NCBI GenBank assembly: GCA_002973635.1
Contig: CP027224.1
Span: 4,700,001 to 4,764,000 of the forward strand
Reading direction: 5' to 3'
Length of the DNA stretch: 64,000 nt
Origin: Lysinibacillus sp. B2A1
GTDB lineage: Bacteria; Bacillota; Bacilli; Bacillales_A; Planococcaceae
Below, in pieces: positions 1 through 9,362 of this stretch. Under the pieces are notes generated by a model, which was given only the letters and a program-made list of their open reading frames with translations, did not search any database and was not told the DNA's origin. Position 1 is the stretch's first letter, and the number at the start of each line of letters is the position of its first letter. Position numbers and translations under genes: made by a program.

Positions 1-17
1 CAATCTTATAATAAGAC

Positions 18-54
18 AAAAAAATCCTAGCCCTTATGAGAGCTAGGATTTTTT
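18..54 (-). terminator. Rho-independent terminator of perR
   Basis: A 12-bp perfect stem (20-31 with 42-53) is followed on the minus strand by a T run. The stem overlaps the perR stop codon. Adenines on the other side would let it also work in the plus direction. Confidence 0.85.
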
Positions 55-496
55 ACTGCACTTTTGCAGATACATCTTTACACGATGGACAAGTGCCGTA
101 TATCTCTAAGCGATGCGAATGCACATCAAAGCCTGTTACTTGCGATGCAAAATGTTCAATTTCATCGAGACCAGGATAATGAAAATCGACTATTTTTCCA
201 CAGCATTCACAAATCATGTGATAATGATCATTTGTAACGAAATCAAAGCGACTCGAAGCATCACCATAGGTAAGTTCTTTCACTAAACCAACCTCGCGAA
301 ATACGCGAAGGTTATTATAGACAGTTGCTACACTCATATTTGGGAATCTTCCTTCAAGTGCTTTATAAATTTCATCGGCAGTTGGATGTGCCATTGATTG
401 AATTAAATATTCCAAAATAGCATGACGCTGAGGAGTAATACGTACACCAGTTGTTTTTAACGTGTCAAGAGCATCCTGTAAATGCGTTGCAGACAT
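53..496 (-). CDS. perR: Peroxide-responsive Fur-family repressor PerR
   Basis: PerR is a cytoplasmic metalloregulator that represses peroxide-defence and iron-homeostasis genes and loses DNA binding when its Fe-bound form is oxidised. The protein has an N-terminal winged helix ([12 protein letters not shown], then [14 protein letters not shown]) and a C-terminal dimerisation domain. Two CxxC pairs (CECC and CPSC) form the structural zinc site, and the His-rich [10 protein letters not shown] segment carries sensing ligands. It aligns nearly end to end with B. subtilis PerR. I prefer the ATG at 496 (147 residues): the AGAGGTG ribosome site is too close to the ATG at 502 and about 7 nt from the one at 496, and the N-terminus [10 protein letters not shown] then matches the family. 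A Per box lies in its own promoter, so it is probably autoregulated. Confidence 0.96.
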   Translation of the reverse strand: MSATHLQDALDTLKTTGVRITPQRHAILEYLIQSMAHPTADEIYKALEGRFPNMSVATVYNNLRVFREVGLVKELTYGDASSRFDFVTNDHYHMICECCGKIVDFHYPGLDEIEHFASQVTGFDVHSHRLEIYGTCPSCKDVSAKVQ

Positions 497-528
497 CGTC
501 ATGCACCTCTTCCATAAATATTCTTAAT

Positions 529-575
529 TTATAATTGTTATAATTAGTGTAGCGAATTAGGCTTAGTTCTGTCAA
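529..575 (-). promoter_or_regulatory. perR promoter with Per box
   Basis: On the minus strand there is a -35 TTGACA (570-575), an 18-nt spacer and a -10-like TACACT (546-551). Just downstream, at 529-543, lies TTATAACAATTATAA on the coding strand. This matches the Per box consensus TTATAATnATTATAA with one deviation. The box covers the expected transcription start, which fits repression by PerR itself. Confidence 0.8.
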
Positions 576-774
576 TCGTACACCTTCTAAAACAATAACA
601 TTTTTCTAATGAGGGCATATAATCTCTCCAACTTGAATGATCATTGAACTGTTTCCAATTTCTAAGTAGATTACCGTTCAGCATGACGCTTTCTTATATA
701 ACCTAATCCTCAATCAACACTTTCTATTGCAAATGTCTCCCAAGCTTTGATGAATAAATTATTTCTTACATGAC

Positions 775-1719
775 CTAATAGCCTCTTGATAAATCCATCA
801 CATTTTCTAATTCCTTTTCACCACGTAACCATTTCTCTAAACTAGGCTTAAAAATATGTAAGCTACGTTCAACATATCGTGAAGAGTGGCTTGAAATATG
901 TGGAGATACAATAACATTCGGTAAGGACCATAATGGATGATCTACCGCTAAAGGCTCTTGTTCAAATACGTCTAAAACAGCATAGCCAATTTCACCTGAT
1001 TGAATGGCATGTATTAAAGTATCTTCCTCTACTAAATTGCCACGACCAAAATTCATAAAAATGGCATTACTTTTCATTGCTTTAAAATGCTCTTGTTTCA
1101 AGAGGTGCGTTGTCTCATCCGTTTTAGGTAATACAGAAATGACGATATCAGCCTTAGGCAAAGCTTCTATTAATTGGTCAAAACACACTATGTTATCCAT
1201 ATACGCCGCTTCTTTCCCTGAACGGTTACAGCCAATAGTTGTTACACCAAAGGCCTGTAATAAACGACCTACCTCTGAGCCAATAGCACCTGGACCTAGA
1301 ATAAGAGCTGTACTGTCTCGTAATTCTGATTGCTTTGCTTTTTTTGACCATTCACTTTTCTTCTGCTGCTCATACATCCATGGCAGCGCACGTTTAATAG
1401 CTAAAATATGAGCAAGCATCGATTCTGCCATTGGCGTTTTATGAATTCCACGCACATTCGAAACTAAGATATTTCGTTCCATAATAGCTTGAGCTGGCAT
1501 TTTTTCAACTCCAGCCGAGGCTACAAAAATCCACTTCAGATTTGTGGCGTAATTCATATTTTCCTTATTTAAATCCTCACCATATGTAACAAGTACATCT
1601 GCTCTTTGCAACTCCTCAATGGATAAGCCAGTCTCAAAAATAAAATCAACCTGTGGAAACTCGGCCACTAACGGCTCACGTAAATCAGGTCTTGGTTCAA
1701 ATGTAAAATAAATTCTCAT
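775..1719 (-). CDS. D-isomer-specific 2-hydroxyacid dehydrogenase
   Basis: An NAD(P)-dependent dehydrogenase of the phosphoglycerate/D-lactate dehydrogenase superfamily, 314 residues. A Rossmann glycine motif (LILGPGAIGSEVGRLL) sits near residue 140. The NFGRGNLVEEDTL and SPHISSHSSRY segments carry the conserved Arg and catalytic-region His. The ATG at 1719 is chosen because GGGAGG lies 8 nt upstream and because it forms an ATGA overlap with the stop of the upstream bcp gene, implying translational coupling. The substrate cannot be read from the sequence; a small 2-keto acid is likely. Pairing with a peroxiredoxin suggests shared expression, not a shared pathway. Confidence 0.88.
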   Translation of the reverse strand: MRIYFTFEPRPDLREPLVAEFPQVDFIFETGLSIEELQRADVLVTYGEDLNKENMNYATNLKWIFVASAGVEKMPAQAIMERNILVSNVRGIHKTPMAESMLAHILAIKRALPWMYEQQKKSEWSKKAKQSELRDSTALILGPGAIGSEVGRLLQAFGVTTIGCNRSGKEAAYMDNIVCFDQLIEALPKADIVISVLPKTDETTHLLKQEHFKAMKSNAIFMNFGRGNLVEEDTLIHAIQSGEIGYAVLDVFEQEPLAVDHPLWSLPNVIVSPHISSHSSRYVERSLHIFKPSLEKWLRGEKELENVMDLSRGY

Positions 1720-2192
1720 TTTGCCGCCTCCCATTCTGCTAAGTAGGTATATACTTCCTCAATGTGATTTTTCACGCGTACCTTGCGCCAAGCCTTAATA
1801 AGATTCCCCTCCGTATCAATTAAAAATGTTGAGCGTTCTATTCCCATATACTCACGTCCATACATCTTCTTCAACACCCATACGCCATATGCCTCTGCAA
1901 CCGCATGATCCTCATCCACCAGTAGGGAGAATGGTAATCCATACTTATCTATAAATTTGTTATGTTTTTTTGCATCGTCAGGACTGATACCGAGCACAGC
2001 TGCATTTAGCTGACTAAAATCCTCGTGCTTGTCACGGAAATCACATGCCTCAGTCGTGCATCCTGGTGTCATATCTTTAGGATAAAAATAAACTATAACA
2101 TTATGTCCTCTGAAATCTGCTAACTTTACCGTCTCCCCTCTTTCATTTATAAGAGAAAAATCTGGAACATTTTTTCCTTCTATTAAAGTCAC
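1716..2192 (-). CDS. bcp: Thioredoxin-dependent thiol peroxidase (Bcp-type peroxiredoxin)
   Basis: Bcp reduces hydrogen and organic peroxides using thioredoxin. The peroxidatic cysteine lies in the family motif DMTPGCTTEACDFRD, which also holds a second cysteine five residues on. Later motifs GISPDD and GIERSTFLID are typical. The start is GTG at 2192, giving 158 residues: GAGGAGGAG lies 6 nt upstream and the length and N-terminus then match B. subtilis Bcp (YgaF). A longer upstream reading would add about 40 unconserved residues. It overlaps the downstream dehydrogenase by 4 nt. The bcp-gsaB divergence close to perR is also the B. subtilis order. Confidence 0.94.
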   Translation of the reverse strand: MTLIEGKNVPDFSLINERGETVKLADFRGHNVIVYFYPKDMTPGCTTEACDFRDKHEDFSQLNAAVLGISPDDAKKHNKFIDKYGLPFSLLVDEDHAVAEAYGVWVLKKMYGREYMGIERSTFLIDTEGNLIKAWRKVRVKNHIEEVYTYLAEWEAAK

Positions 2193-2322
2193 AATAATCT
2201 CCTCCTCTGTAGGTTCTATTTTACTCCAAGTGATAAAACAAGTCATATCCCTTAATTTCTTTGGATTTCTGGCACTGATAGGTCTACAATAGAGTACGTA
2301 TAAAGACATAGGAGGCAATCAT

Positions 2323-3609
2323 ATGAATCACACAAAATCTGAAGCAATACACGCGGAAGCGCTACAGCATATCGTTGGTGGTGTAAATAGCCCTTCTCGT
2401 TCTTATAAAGCAGTGGGCGGTGGCTCGCCTGTAGCAATGACTCGTGGTAAAGGTGCTTATTTTTGGGATGTTGACGGCAATCGTTATATTGACTATCTAG
2501 CGGCATATGGACCTATCGTAACTGGACATGGTCACCCACATATTGCGAAGGCTATTGCACATGCAGCTGAAAATGGTACATTGTTTGGAACCCCGACTGA
2601 ATACGAGGTTACTTTTGCAAAAATGTTAAAAGAAGCAATACCATCTATGGATAAAGTACGTTTTAATAACTCTGGTACAGAAGCTGTGATGACAACTATT
2701 CGCGTTGCACGTGCCTATACAGGTCGTACGAAAATAATGAAGTTTGCAGGTTGCTACCATGGCCACTTCGATTTAGTATTAGTAGCTGCTGGTTCAGGTC
2801 CTGCTACATTAGGAACACCAGACTCAGCAGGTGTAACAACTTCTACTGCTGAGGAAGTAATTACTGTACCTTTTAATAATCCTGATGCCTTTACTGAAGC
2901 AATGGATAAATGGGGCGAACAAATTGCTGCTATCTTAATAGAACCAATTGTAGGGAACTTCGGTATTGTAGAGCCAAATCCAGGCTTCCTAGAGTTAGTG
3001 CATGCTACTGCAAAAGAAAAAGGAGCATTAACGATTTACGATGAGGTTATCACAGCATTCCGCTTCCATTATGGTGGTGCTCAAAACTTACTTGGACTAA
3101 CACCTGATCTAACAGCACTTGGGAAAGTTATTGGTGGTGGTTTACCAATCGGTGCATACGGTGGTCGTAAAGAAATTATGGATACAGTTGCACCTCTTGG
3201 CCCAGCCTACCAAGCAGGTACTATGGCAGGAAACCCTGCATCGATGCAAGCTGGCATTGCCTGCTTAGAAGTACTACAAACGCCTGGGATTTACGATGAA
3301 ATGGATAGACTAGGTGGAATTTTAGAGGACGGTATTTTAGCTGCAGCTAAAAAGCATGGCGTAACAATCACATTAAATCGTCTTAAAGGGGCACTGACTA
3401 TTTACTTTACAGATGTGAAAGTAGAAAACTATGAGCAAGCAGAAAACGCTGACGGCGAAATCTTTGGCCGCTTCTTCAAATTCATGCTTAATCAGGGTAT
3501 TAATCTAGCTCCCTCGAAATATGAAGCATGGTTCTTAACTACTGAACATACTGAAGCAGATATTCTGGAAACAATTAAAGCGGTAGATTTTGCATTTTCT
3601 CAACTATAA
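2323..3609 (+). CDS. hemL: Glutamate-1-semialdehyde 2,1-aminomutase
   Basis: A PLP enzyme of class III aminotransferase fold that converts glutamate-1-semialdehyde to 5-aminolevulinate in C5-pathway tetrapyrrole synthesis. It has 428 residues. [16 protein letters not shown] is the family's N-terminal signature, GCYHGHFD binds the cofactor region, [11 protein letters not shown] contains the Asp for the PLP ring nitrogen, and [18 protein letters not shown] carries the PLP lysine. The start has AGGAGG 7 nt upstream. It stands alone, divergent from bcp and outside a hem operon. By position and synteny it is the second Bacillus paralogue, called gsaB in B. subtilis. Confidence 0.94.
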   Translation: MNHTKSEAIHAEALQHIVGGVNSPSRSYKAVGGGSPVAMTRGKGAYFWDVDGNRYIDYLAAYGPIVTGHGHPHIAKAIAHAAENGTLFGTPTEYEVTFAKMLKEAIPSMDKVRFNNSGTEAVMTTIRVARAYTGRTKIMKFAGCYHGHFDLVLVAAGSGPATLGTPDSAGVTTSTAEEVITVPFNNPDAFTEAMDKWGEQIAAILIEPIVGNFGIVEPNPGFLELVHATAKEKGALTIYDEVITAFRFHYGGAQNLLGLTPDLTALGKVIGGGLPIGAYGGRKEIMDTVAPLGPAYQAGTMAGNPASMQAGIACLEVLQTPGIYDEMDRLGGILEDGILAAAKKHGVTITLNRLKGALTIYFTDVKVENYEQAENADGEIFGRFFKFMLNQGINLAPSKYEAWFLTTEHTEADILETIKAVDFAFSQL

Positions 3610-3622
3610 TCCATCACAATAC

Positions 3623-3656
3623 AAAGGCGACTCACTAGTATGAGTCGTCTTTTTCT
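3623..3656 (+). terminator. Terminator of hemL/gsaB
   Basis: The arms AGGCGACTCA and TGAGTCGTCT close a 6-nt loop and are followed by TTTTCTT, 14 nt after the stop codon. Confidence 0.85.
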
Positions 3657-3752
3657 TATGTTAGCATACAAATCTATGTATTTTATGAGCACTTCCTTCT
3701 ATAATGTAAAGAAGCTTAAAAATTTTAGACAGAAAGGACATCCATATTTTCT

Positions 3753-4841
3753 ATGAAATTAGGTGCCCGTGTATTTAAAACTGGTGTTGCCATCGTGCTA
3801 GCACTCTTTATTGCGGAGTTGCTAAATCTCTCTTCTCCTGTTTTTGCTGGAATTGCTGCAATTTTTGCCATTCAGCCATCGATTTATCGATCCTATCAAA
3901 CGATTGTTGAGCAAGTACAAGCAAATATAATAGGAGCTACCATCGCGGTCATTTTTGGCTTGCTTTTTGGTCACCATGTAGTAGCTGTTGGCATCGCTGT
4001 TATAACTGCCATCGGTATTATGTTGAAATTTAAACTTGAAAAATCACTGTCTCTTGCACTCGTAACAGTTGTTGCCATAATGGAGATTCAAGGAGATGAC
4101 TTCCTGACGTTTGGCCTTTTTCGTTTTATTACCATATTAGTCGGGGTGTTAGCAGCCTTTGTTGTTAACCTAGTCTTTTTACCACCAAAGTATGAGGTAA
4201 AGCTTTTCCGAAAGATTTACTTTTTACAAGATGATATTATTCGATGGACACGACTTGCTGTGCGGCAGGCTTCTGAACACACATCTACAAAGGGTGCATT
4301 AAGTAAATTTAAAAATCGTATGTTACGAGTTGATACATTGTATGATTTCTATAAGGAAGAACGCAATTACCTCAAAAATAAAAAGTATGTTAAAGTACGT
4401 AAACTTGTGGTCTATCGTCAAATGATTTTAACATCTAAAAAAAGTTTAGAATTGCTGCAACGTTTGCATAATCATGAAAACGAATTGGCGCAGTTACCTA
4501 CACAATTTCACTTAATGATTCAGGAGCGACTTGACTTTTTACTTACGTATCATGAACAGCTGCTATTAAAATATACAGGAAAACTAAAGCCTGAGCATTC
4601 TGAATGGAGTAAAAACATCGACTATATTCAACGTAATGAACTGATGGAAATTTTCATCAAACAAATAACCTATGCACATGAAGAAGGCGATACGGAATTT
4701 TCGAGCTATCATCTGCTTTATATTTTATCCCGTATACTAGACTATGAAGAAAATTTAGAGCACTTGGATACGCTTATTGTGTCCTATCAACGCTATCATG
4801 GGCATGAGATTAATGTGGAGCTAGAAGATGAATTTATATAA
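3753..4841 (+). CDS. Aromatic acid exporter family membrane protein (YgaE-like)
   Basis: A 362-residue protein with about five or six hydrophobic segments in the first 150 residues and a long charged cytoplasmic C-terminal half rich in Lys, Glu and Leu. This layout fits the bacterial aromatic-acid-exporter/DUF939 membrane family. The position next to gsaB matches B. subtilis ygaE. An AAAGGAC ribosome site precedes the ATG. No substrate can be assigned from sequence alone. In B. subtilis the next gene would be ygaD; here the two are separated by the Ter and peptide-transport blocks. Confidence 0.75.
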   Translation: MKLGARVFKTGVAIVLALFIAELLNLSSPVFAGIAAIFAIQPSIYRSYQTIVEQVQANIIGATIAVIFGLLFGHHVVAVGIAVITAIGIMLKFKLEKSLSLALVTVVAIMEIQGDDFLTFGLFRFITILVGVLAAFVVNLVFLPPKYEVKLFRKIYFLQDDIIRWTRLAVRQASEHTSTKGALSKFKNRMLRVDTLYDFYKEERNYLKNKKYVKVRKLVVYRQMILTSKKSLELLQRLHNHENELAQLPTQFHLMIQERLDFLLTYHEQLLLKYTGKLKPEHSEWSKNIDYIQRNELMEIFIKQITYAHEEGDTEFSSYHLLYILSRILDYEENLEHLDTLIVSYQRYHGHEINVELEDEFI

Positions 4842-4861
4842 TAAATGAAATATGTAATTTT

Positions 4862-4896
4862 ACGACAAATTGACTAGTATCAATTTGTCGTTTTTT
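4862..4896 (+). terminator. Terminator after the ygaE-like gene
   Basis: A perfect 12-bp stem (4862-4873 with 4880-4891) with a 6-nt loop is followed by a T run. Confidence 0.88.
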
Positions 4897-4976
4897 GATA
4901 TTTTATATAAATCTGTAAATATTTTTAAACTTTGATACAATATAATTAAATGTAAAAATAAGGGGTGTCAATATTC

Positions 4977-5609
4977 ATGGTAAATTTAAATAAAATTGAA
5001 TTAACTAAAAAAGGTCAATTCGTTAACTTAACAAAATCACAAAATCAAGAGATTGGCGAAATTCTTGTTAATTTAAATTGGAATCAGAAAACTGAGAGAA
5101 ATTCAGGCGGCTTTTTATCTTCTTTATTTGGCACAAGCTCTAAAGGTGGGATTGATTTAGATTTAGGATGTCTATATGAAATGACAGATGGTAGTAAAAG
5201 TTGTGTTCAGGCTCTTGGTAATGCTTTTGGTAGTTTGCATTCTGCCCCTTTTATTGAACTAGATGGTGATGATCGTACTGGTATGACAAGCAGCGGTGAA
5301 AATTTACGCATTAATGGAAACAAGGTAAGATACATTAAACGAGTGCTAGTTTATACATTTATCTATGAGGGAGTAGCAAACTGGGCTGAAGCTGATGGGA
5401 TTGCAACAATCAACTACGGAACAGGTCCTAGCATTGAAGTTCGTTTAAACGAGCATCGTAATGACAAGAATATGTGTGCAATAGCCATGATTGAAAATGT
5501 AAATAATGAGACATTTAAAGTTGAGCGACTTGTTGAATATTTTAAGGGACATCAAGATATGGACAAAGCCTACAATTGGGGGATGTCATGGCGTTCAGGT
5601 AGAAAATAA
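4977..5609 (+). CDS. TerA-like TerD-domain protein
   Basis: A 210-residue protein of the TerD/TerA fold, associated with tellurite and general envelope or metal stress. Visible landmarks are the N-terminal ELTKKGQFVNLTK (compare KGQRVDLTK in the TerD paralogues), GGIDLDLGCLYEM, and the acidic loop IELDGDDRTG, a candidate Ca-binding site. ATG 4977 is preferred over GTG 4965 because AAGGGGTG then sits 9 nt upstream, whereas it would overlap the GTG. It is on the plus strand, convergent with the ter cluster, so it is transcribed separately while belonging to the same system. Confidence 0.82.
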   Translation: MVNLNKIELTKKGQFVNLTKSQNQEIGEILVNLNWNQKTERNSGGFLSSLFGTSSKGGIDLDLGCLYEMTDGSKSCVQALGNAFGSLHSAPFIELDGDDRTGMTSSGENLRINGNKVRYIKRVLVYTFIYEGVANWAEADGIATINYGTGPSIEVRLNEHRNDKNMCAIAMIENVNNETFKVERLVEYFKGHQDMDKAYNWGMSWRSGRK

Positions 5610-5705
5610 GCAGATACTAACACTTGCAACGTATACATATTAAGTACCTTAGGATACATTCTTCATAGTTGACTGTATAAATGGTTTCTCTGTTAAATGA
5701 AATAC

Positions 5706-5747
5706 AAAAAAGCTGGCATCATTTCTTTTAAACGATGTCAGCTTTTT
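5706..5747. terminator. Bidirectional terminator between TerA-like gene and telA
   Basis: A 14-bp stem (AAAAAGCTGGCATC with GATGTCAGCTTTTT, one G-T pair) has T runs in both directions, between two convergent genes. Confidence 0.85.
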
Positions 5748-5752
5748 AAGGT

Positions 5753-6787
5753 TCACGTCCTTAATGCCAGCAGTTGTGTCTCTGATACCTTGCGCTGCGC
5801 TGTTAATTCGCCATGAAGCTTACGATAATTAGTAATACCTGCAATAATAGTATCCCACATTTCCTCAAGTGTTTGTGTTGTTTCAGATTGCTGAGCTAGA
5901 GCCGTGCTTAATTGAACTGCTTCATGACTAGCTCCTCCAAATTGCTTCACACGATTTTCAAAGGCTGATGCAGATTGACTCTGTAATTGCTGCCGCCTTT
6001 CATTCACTGCATTCATGATCCCCATTTTAAAGACAGGGATAGTCTTAACAAAAGCACCATTAATTTGTTCAATCAATTCACTATTCCCATTGCGCAGCAT
6101 CTCGATTTGCGGGGCTGTTAAAATGGCAACCATACGTGATTTCTCCAACTCATCTATTTTCTGTTGTAGCAACTCGGCAATTACTTGTAACCGATTAAGC
6201 TCCATTTTTGCCACTTGATTGCCAGCCTCGCTCTGTTTTTCATACATAGGTATTAGTGTTGTTTGCACTTCATGTAATTTCATATCTGCTGCGACAATAT
6301 ATTTTTCTAGCTCCAGGTAAAACATCAAATCTTCATTATATAATCGTGCTAGGACGCGATTATCCTTTGCTAATTCCTCTTCCATAAGCACAAATTGATA
6401 ATGAATTTTTTCAATATCTCTACTGAGTACATTGTATTTGGCAAATAAATCATCATCATTTTTGGTTTTACGTGCAAATAGCTTCTTAAAAAAACCCTTT
6501 TGCTCAGCAAAATCCTTTTTATCAAATGTCAACATTAAGGCTTCAAGCTGCTTAAATAATTCTCTTGATTCATAGGATGCTGATTGGGTAATCAAATCTA
6601 AAATTTGATCTGCGAATTTTGCTAATTTTGTAGCTGGCTCTCTTCCTAACGCCATTAAGTCCAGCTGATTTTTTATATTAATCTGATTGGCAATTTGTTG
6701 TACCCCTGCATTTCCCCATAATTGTTGTTTGACGGCTTCTGCTGTTTCCACTGTCAATTGTTCAATTGTCGTCGGGTTATTTGACAT
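5753..6787 (-). CDS. telA: Toxic anion resistance protein TelA/KlaA family (YceH)
   Basis: A 344-residue, largely helical cytoplasmic protein of the TelA family, found with TerD and TerC in tellurite and cell-envelope stress clusters. It shows the family's long Gln-, Glu- and Leu-rich helices, ending in TQTLEEMWDTIIAGITNYRKL. The molecular activity of TelA is not established. AAGGAGG precedes the ATG. It is the last gene of the minus-strand cluster, 22 nt after yceG, the same order as B. subtilis yceG-yceH. Confidence 0.88.
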   Translation of the reverse strand: MSNNPTTIEQLTVETAEAVKQQLWGNAGVQQIANQINIKNQLDLMALGREPATKLAKFADQILDLITQSASYESRELFKQLEALMLTFDKKDFAEQKGFFKKLFARKTKNDDDLFAKYNVLSRDIEKIHYQFVLMEEELAKDNRVLARLYNEDLMFYLELEKYIVAADMKLHEVQTTLIPMYEKQSEAGNQVAKMELNRLQVIAELLQQKIDELEKSRMVAILTAPQIEMLRNGNSELIEQINGAFVKTIPVFKMGIMNAVNERRQQLQSQSASAFENRVKQFGGASHEAVQLSTALAQQSETTQTLEEMWDTIIAGITNYRKLHGELTAQRKVSETQLLALRT

Positions 6788-6809
6788 TCACGCCGCCTCC
6801 TTCCTGTCA

Positions 6810-8441
6810 TCAGAAAAAACGATTAAAGAGCTTTTTAATGATTTTATCTGGTGCAGATTTTTGCTGCTTTGGTTCTTCATAGGATAAGTCAAATAGCATA
6901 TGCTCTAAACGGTGTACATCATATGAATCCTCTTGCAAGTGCCTTTCTAAGTCTAGCTTCCCTGTCGGATTATAAAATACAATATCCATACCAAAACGAT
7001 TTAAAAACGCCAGTAATGCAATATCCTCACGTGATAAAGCAGGCTGCTGTGGCGCTTGATATAATACAAGTTTTGGTACCTCTTGAGAGTAGTCAAAGCT
7101 TTGAAGTAATCGCAGTATATCCTGTGGAATCATCGTCATCTGCTTAAATAAAAATAACTGTAAATCATATAAAGTCTCATTTGACTGTTGTTTTAACATG
7201 GGTTGTTCACATGAAGTTTTTATCGTGTGAGCCATTGCACGCTGTAGCTCTAATGGTAACTCTCCATACTGCCACCAATCACTTTGTATAATGCGCTCCA
7301 TTGATAGCTCACCATTTACTAAGCAATGTTTATAGTGAAAATGGAAGTTGGCCTTGCTCGTTTTTGAATAAGGGAACTCCTGCACAAAAACGGTTTGTGG
7401 ACTTGCCAATAATTGATGCATATAATGCCAGTATTCTTCACGTCGGCTCGACACCCCACTAATTTTTGCAAATATTACTGGAATGACTATCTCATCACCA
7501 ATAACTTCAAATTTCGGTCGAACCATGGCCTTCTCTTTTGCATAAATAAAAATATCATCATAGGTCATTCTTAGTGTTAAGGAGCGTGGCATAAGATCTT
7601 TGAATTGCCAAGGCTTAAAGACTCCTGATTGCTGATCATGCATTAATTGTTCAAAATGCTGACTTGAACGATAACCTACAGTTGCCTGACGATCACGAAG
7701 CTTGTCAGGAAATGGCTGTAAAGTTGTTTCACTTGCATACGAATAACTGATAGAAAACAAATCTGTAGGATCTATCTCTGCAAATTCATCTATTTTAGCC
7801 GGATGAAAAATCAATACGTCACAACCTAGCTCCATTAGCAATAATAGAAAATAACGTTGACTAACAGTTGTCTCCCCATACCAAACAACCTTAGGAAAAT
7901 CATCTGTCGGCTTCATTGCCTTTGTCCATTGAATCCAATGGTTTTTTAACCACTTCACCATATCAATTAAAAAACGGCGAAAATCATTAGCAAGTAAGCC
8001 TAAAGATTGTTGTTGCTGAAAAAGCTCTACAATTTTAATGGTTGCAAGCTGTAAATGTCGATTCATTACACTATCATCATGCTTGGGTATTAATTGATAC
8101 CCATACATCATTGCCACTAATCGATTAATAGACAGCCCTTTAGGTGTTTGCTGATGTTGTTCTAGAATCGTTTGTATAGCCTGAAAGTCCTTTTGCTCAA
8201 TATTCTTATTTAATTCTTCACTTAAAATATGAATAATTTGGTTTTGTGACATGGTAAATAATGAATTGAAATAATCATCCTCTTCAATTGGCACTCCTAA
8301 TACACGTACTGCAATTCGACTAAAAGTTATTTGTTGTGATGTTTCCTCATAAAATGCACGATTCTTTGGTGAATCTTGAAACGCCTGTAGCCAATCATCA
8401 GGATTACGCTCCAACACTGATTGAATTGTGATTGTTTGCAT
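6810..8441 (-). CDS. yceG: YceG-family stress protein (Ter cluster)
   Basis: A 543-residue soluble protein homologous by context and length to B. subtilis YceG, which always accompanies TelA. I see no classical catalytic motif. Segments such as KVVWYGETTVSQRYFLLLL and ALLAFLNRFGMDIVFYNPTGK look like alpha/beta-fold strands, but I assign no activity. The start at 8441 is fixed by AGGAGGTG 7 nt upstream; an in-frame ATG further upstream has no ribosome site. A 10-bp hairpin lies between this gene and the preceding HAD gene. Confidence 0.78.
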   Translation of the reverse strand: MQTITIQSVLERNPDDWLQAFQDSPKNRAFYEETSQQITFSRIAVRVLGVPIEEDDYFNSLFTMSQNQIIHILSEELNKNIEQKDFQAIQTILEQHQQTPKGLSINRLVAMMYGYQLIPKHDDSVMNRHLQLATIKIVELFQQQQSLGLLANDFRRFLIDMVKWLKNHWIQWTKAMKPTDDFPKVVWYGETTVSQRYFLLLLMELGCDVLIFHPAKIDEFAEIDPTDLFSISYSYASETTLQPFPDKLRDRQATVGYRSSQHFEQLMHDQQSGVFKPWQFKDLMPRSLTLRMTYDDIFIYAKEKAMVRPKFEVIGDEIVIPVIFAKISGVSSRREEYWHYMHQLLASPQTVFVQEFPYSKTSKANFHFHYKHCLVNGELSMERIIQSDWWQYGELPLELQRAMAHTIKTSCEQPMLKQQSNETLYDLQLFLFKQMTMIPQDILRLLQSFDYSQEVPKLVLYQAPQQPALSREDIALLAFLNRFGMDIVFYNPTGKLDLERHLQEDSYDVHRLEHMLFDLSYEEPKQQKSAPDKIIKKLFNRFF

Positions 8442-8490
8442 ACAAACGCACCTCCTAAAAATCATCCTCAACATAGGCTTAAGAATTCAT

Positions 8491-8519
8491 TTGTCATAGG
8501 ATGGTCTTACCTATGACAA
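8491..8519 (-). promoter_or_regulatory. Intercistronic hairpin HAD-yceG
   Basis: TTGTCATAGG and CCTATGACAA form a perfect 10-bp stem with a 9-nt loop and no following T run. It is more likely an mRNA processing or stabilising structure, or an operator, than a terminator. Confidence 0.5.
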
Positions 8520-8538
8520 CAAATAAATATTTAAAACA

Positions 8539-9351
8539 CTAAACTACCGTTTGATGTGAAGCAATTTGTAAAACCGCTTCAAGTAATTCATTTGTAAATG
8601 CTTCACCATTATGAATTGAGTAGGTAGTATTTGGTAGAACATTGGGCTGTTTATCCTTTAAATCTCCATGATTCGGTGTAAATGCTAAATCTGCCATTGA
8701 TAGCATTCCATAATCCATAATAGAATCGCCCGCTGCTATATGCACATCGTATGTACAAAATTCCTTCATATAATCTATTGCCGCTTCCTTTGTCAGTACC
8801 TTGGGCATAAAATACAATTTTTTACCTTGTAGAAGAACGTACCAGCCATGAGCGTCAAACTCTTGAATTATTGCATTTAATTCACCCTGGCGTAAAACTT
8901 CAATATCCACATGATGTACATAAAAAAGATCATCTATATAGAAAGAACGTTGTAGCCATGCATCAGATTTAATCGTTTGAAATAGCTTTAACATATCCTC
9001 TCTTGGAATGGAAGAATCTTGAATACGTCTACATAATGTTTTCGTCCATTTGTCATATGGCTGACCTTTTTCTAATATTGTACCCCCATTACTTGTAATT
9101 GCAAAAGTAGGGCACATGTCATTAATAAAATGTATTCTCTGATATTGATGCAACGCTCTTGTCGTAACAGGTACAAATAGTGTTTGCTGATGTACCTGCT
9201 GCAATAAAGTTGCTGTTGCATTTGTCATCATACTCATGTCTTTATCAGCCTTCCGCTCAACTATCACTGTCTCTGTATTTGGCGGAAACATATCCATCAT
9301 ACGTTTAGAATAAATAAGTGTTCTATCTAAATCTGATGTAAATAGTATCAT
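8539..9351 (-). CDS. HAD-superfamily hydrolase of the Ter metabolite module
   Basis: A 270-residue predicted phosphatase. The nucleophile motif is FTSDLDRTLIYSK (DxD) at the N-terminus, and AAGDSIMDYGML is motif IV with metal-binding Asp residues. The cap insertion and length suggest a Cof/sucrose-phosphatase-like C2 type. The start at 9351 is set by GAGGAGG 5 nt upstream. It lies 11 nt after the StiP-like gene, so it probably acts on the phosphorylated product of that pathway. Published comparative genomics places such HAD enzymes in Ter systems predicted to make a nucleoside-like compound; the substrate is unknown. Confidence 0.83.
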   Translation of the reverse strand: MILFTSDLDRTLIYSKRMMDMFPPNTETVIVERKADKDMSMMTNATATLLQQVHQQTLFVPVTTRALHQYQRIHFINDMCPTFAITSNGGTILEKGQPYDKWTKTLCRRIQDSSIPREDMLKLFQTIKSDAWLQRSFYIDDLFYVHHVDIEVLRQGELNAIIQEFDAHGWYVLLQGKKLYFMPKVLTKEAAIDYMKEFCTYDVHIAAGDSIMDYGMLSMADLAFTPNHGDLKDKQPNVLPNTTYSIHNGEAFTNELLEAVLQIASHQTVV

Positions 9352-9362
9352 CTTATCCTCCT

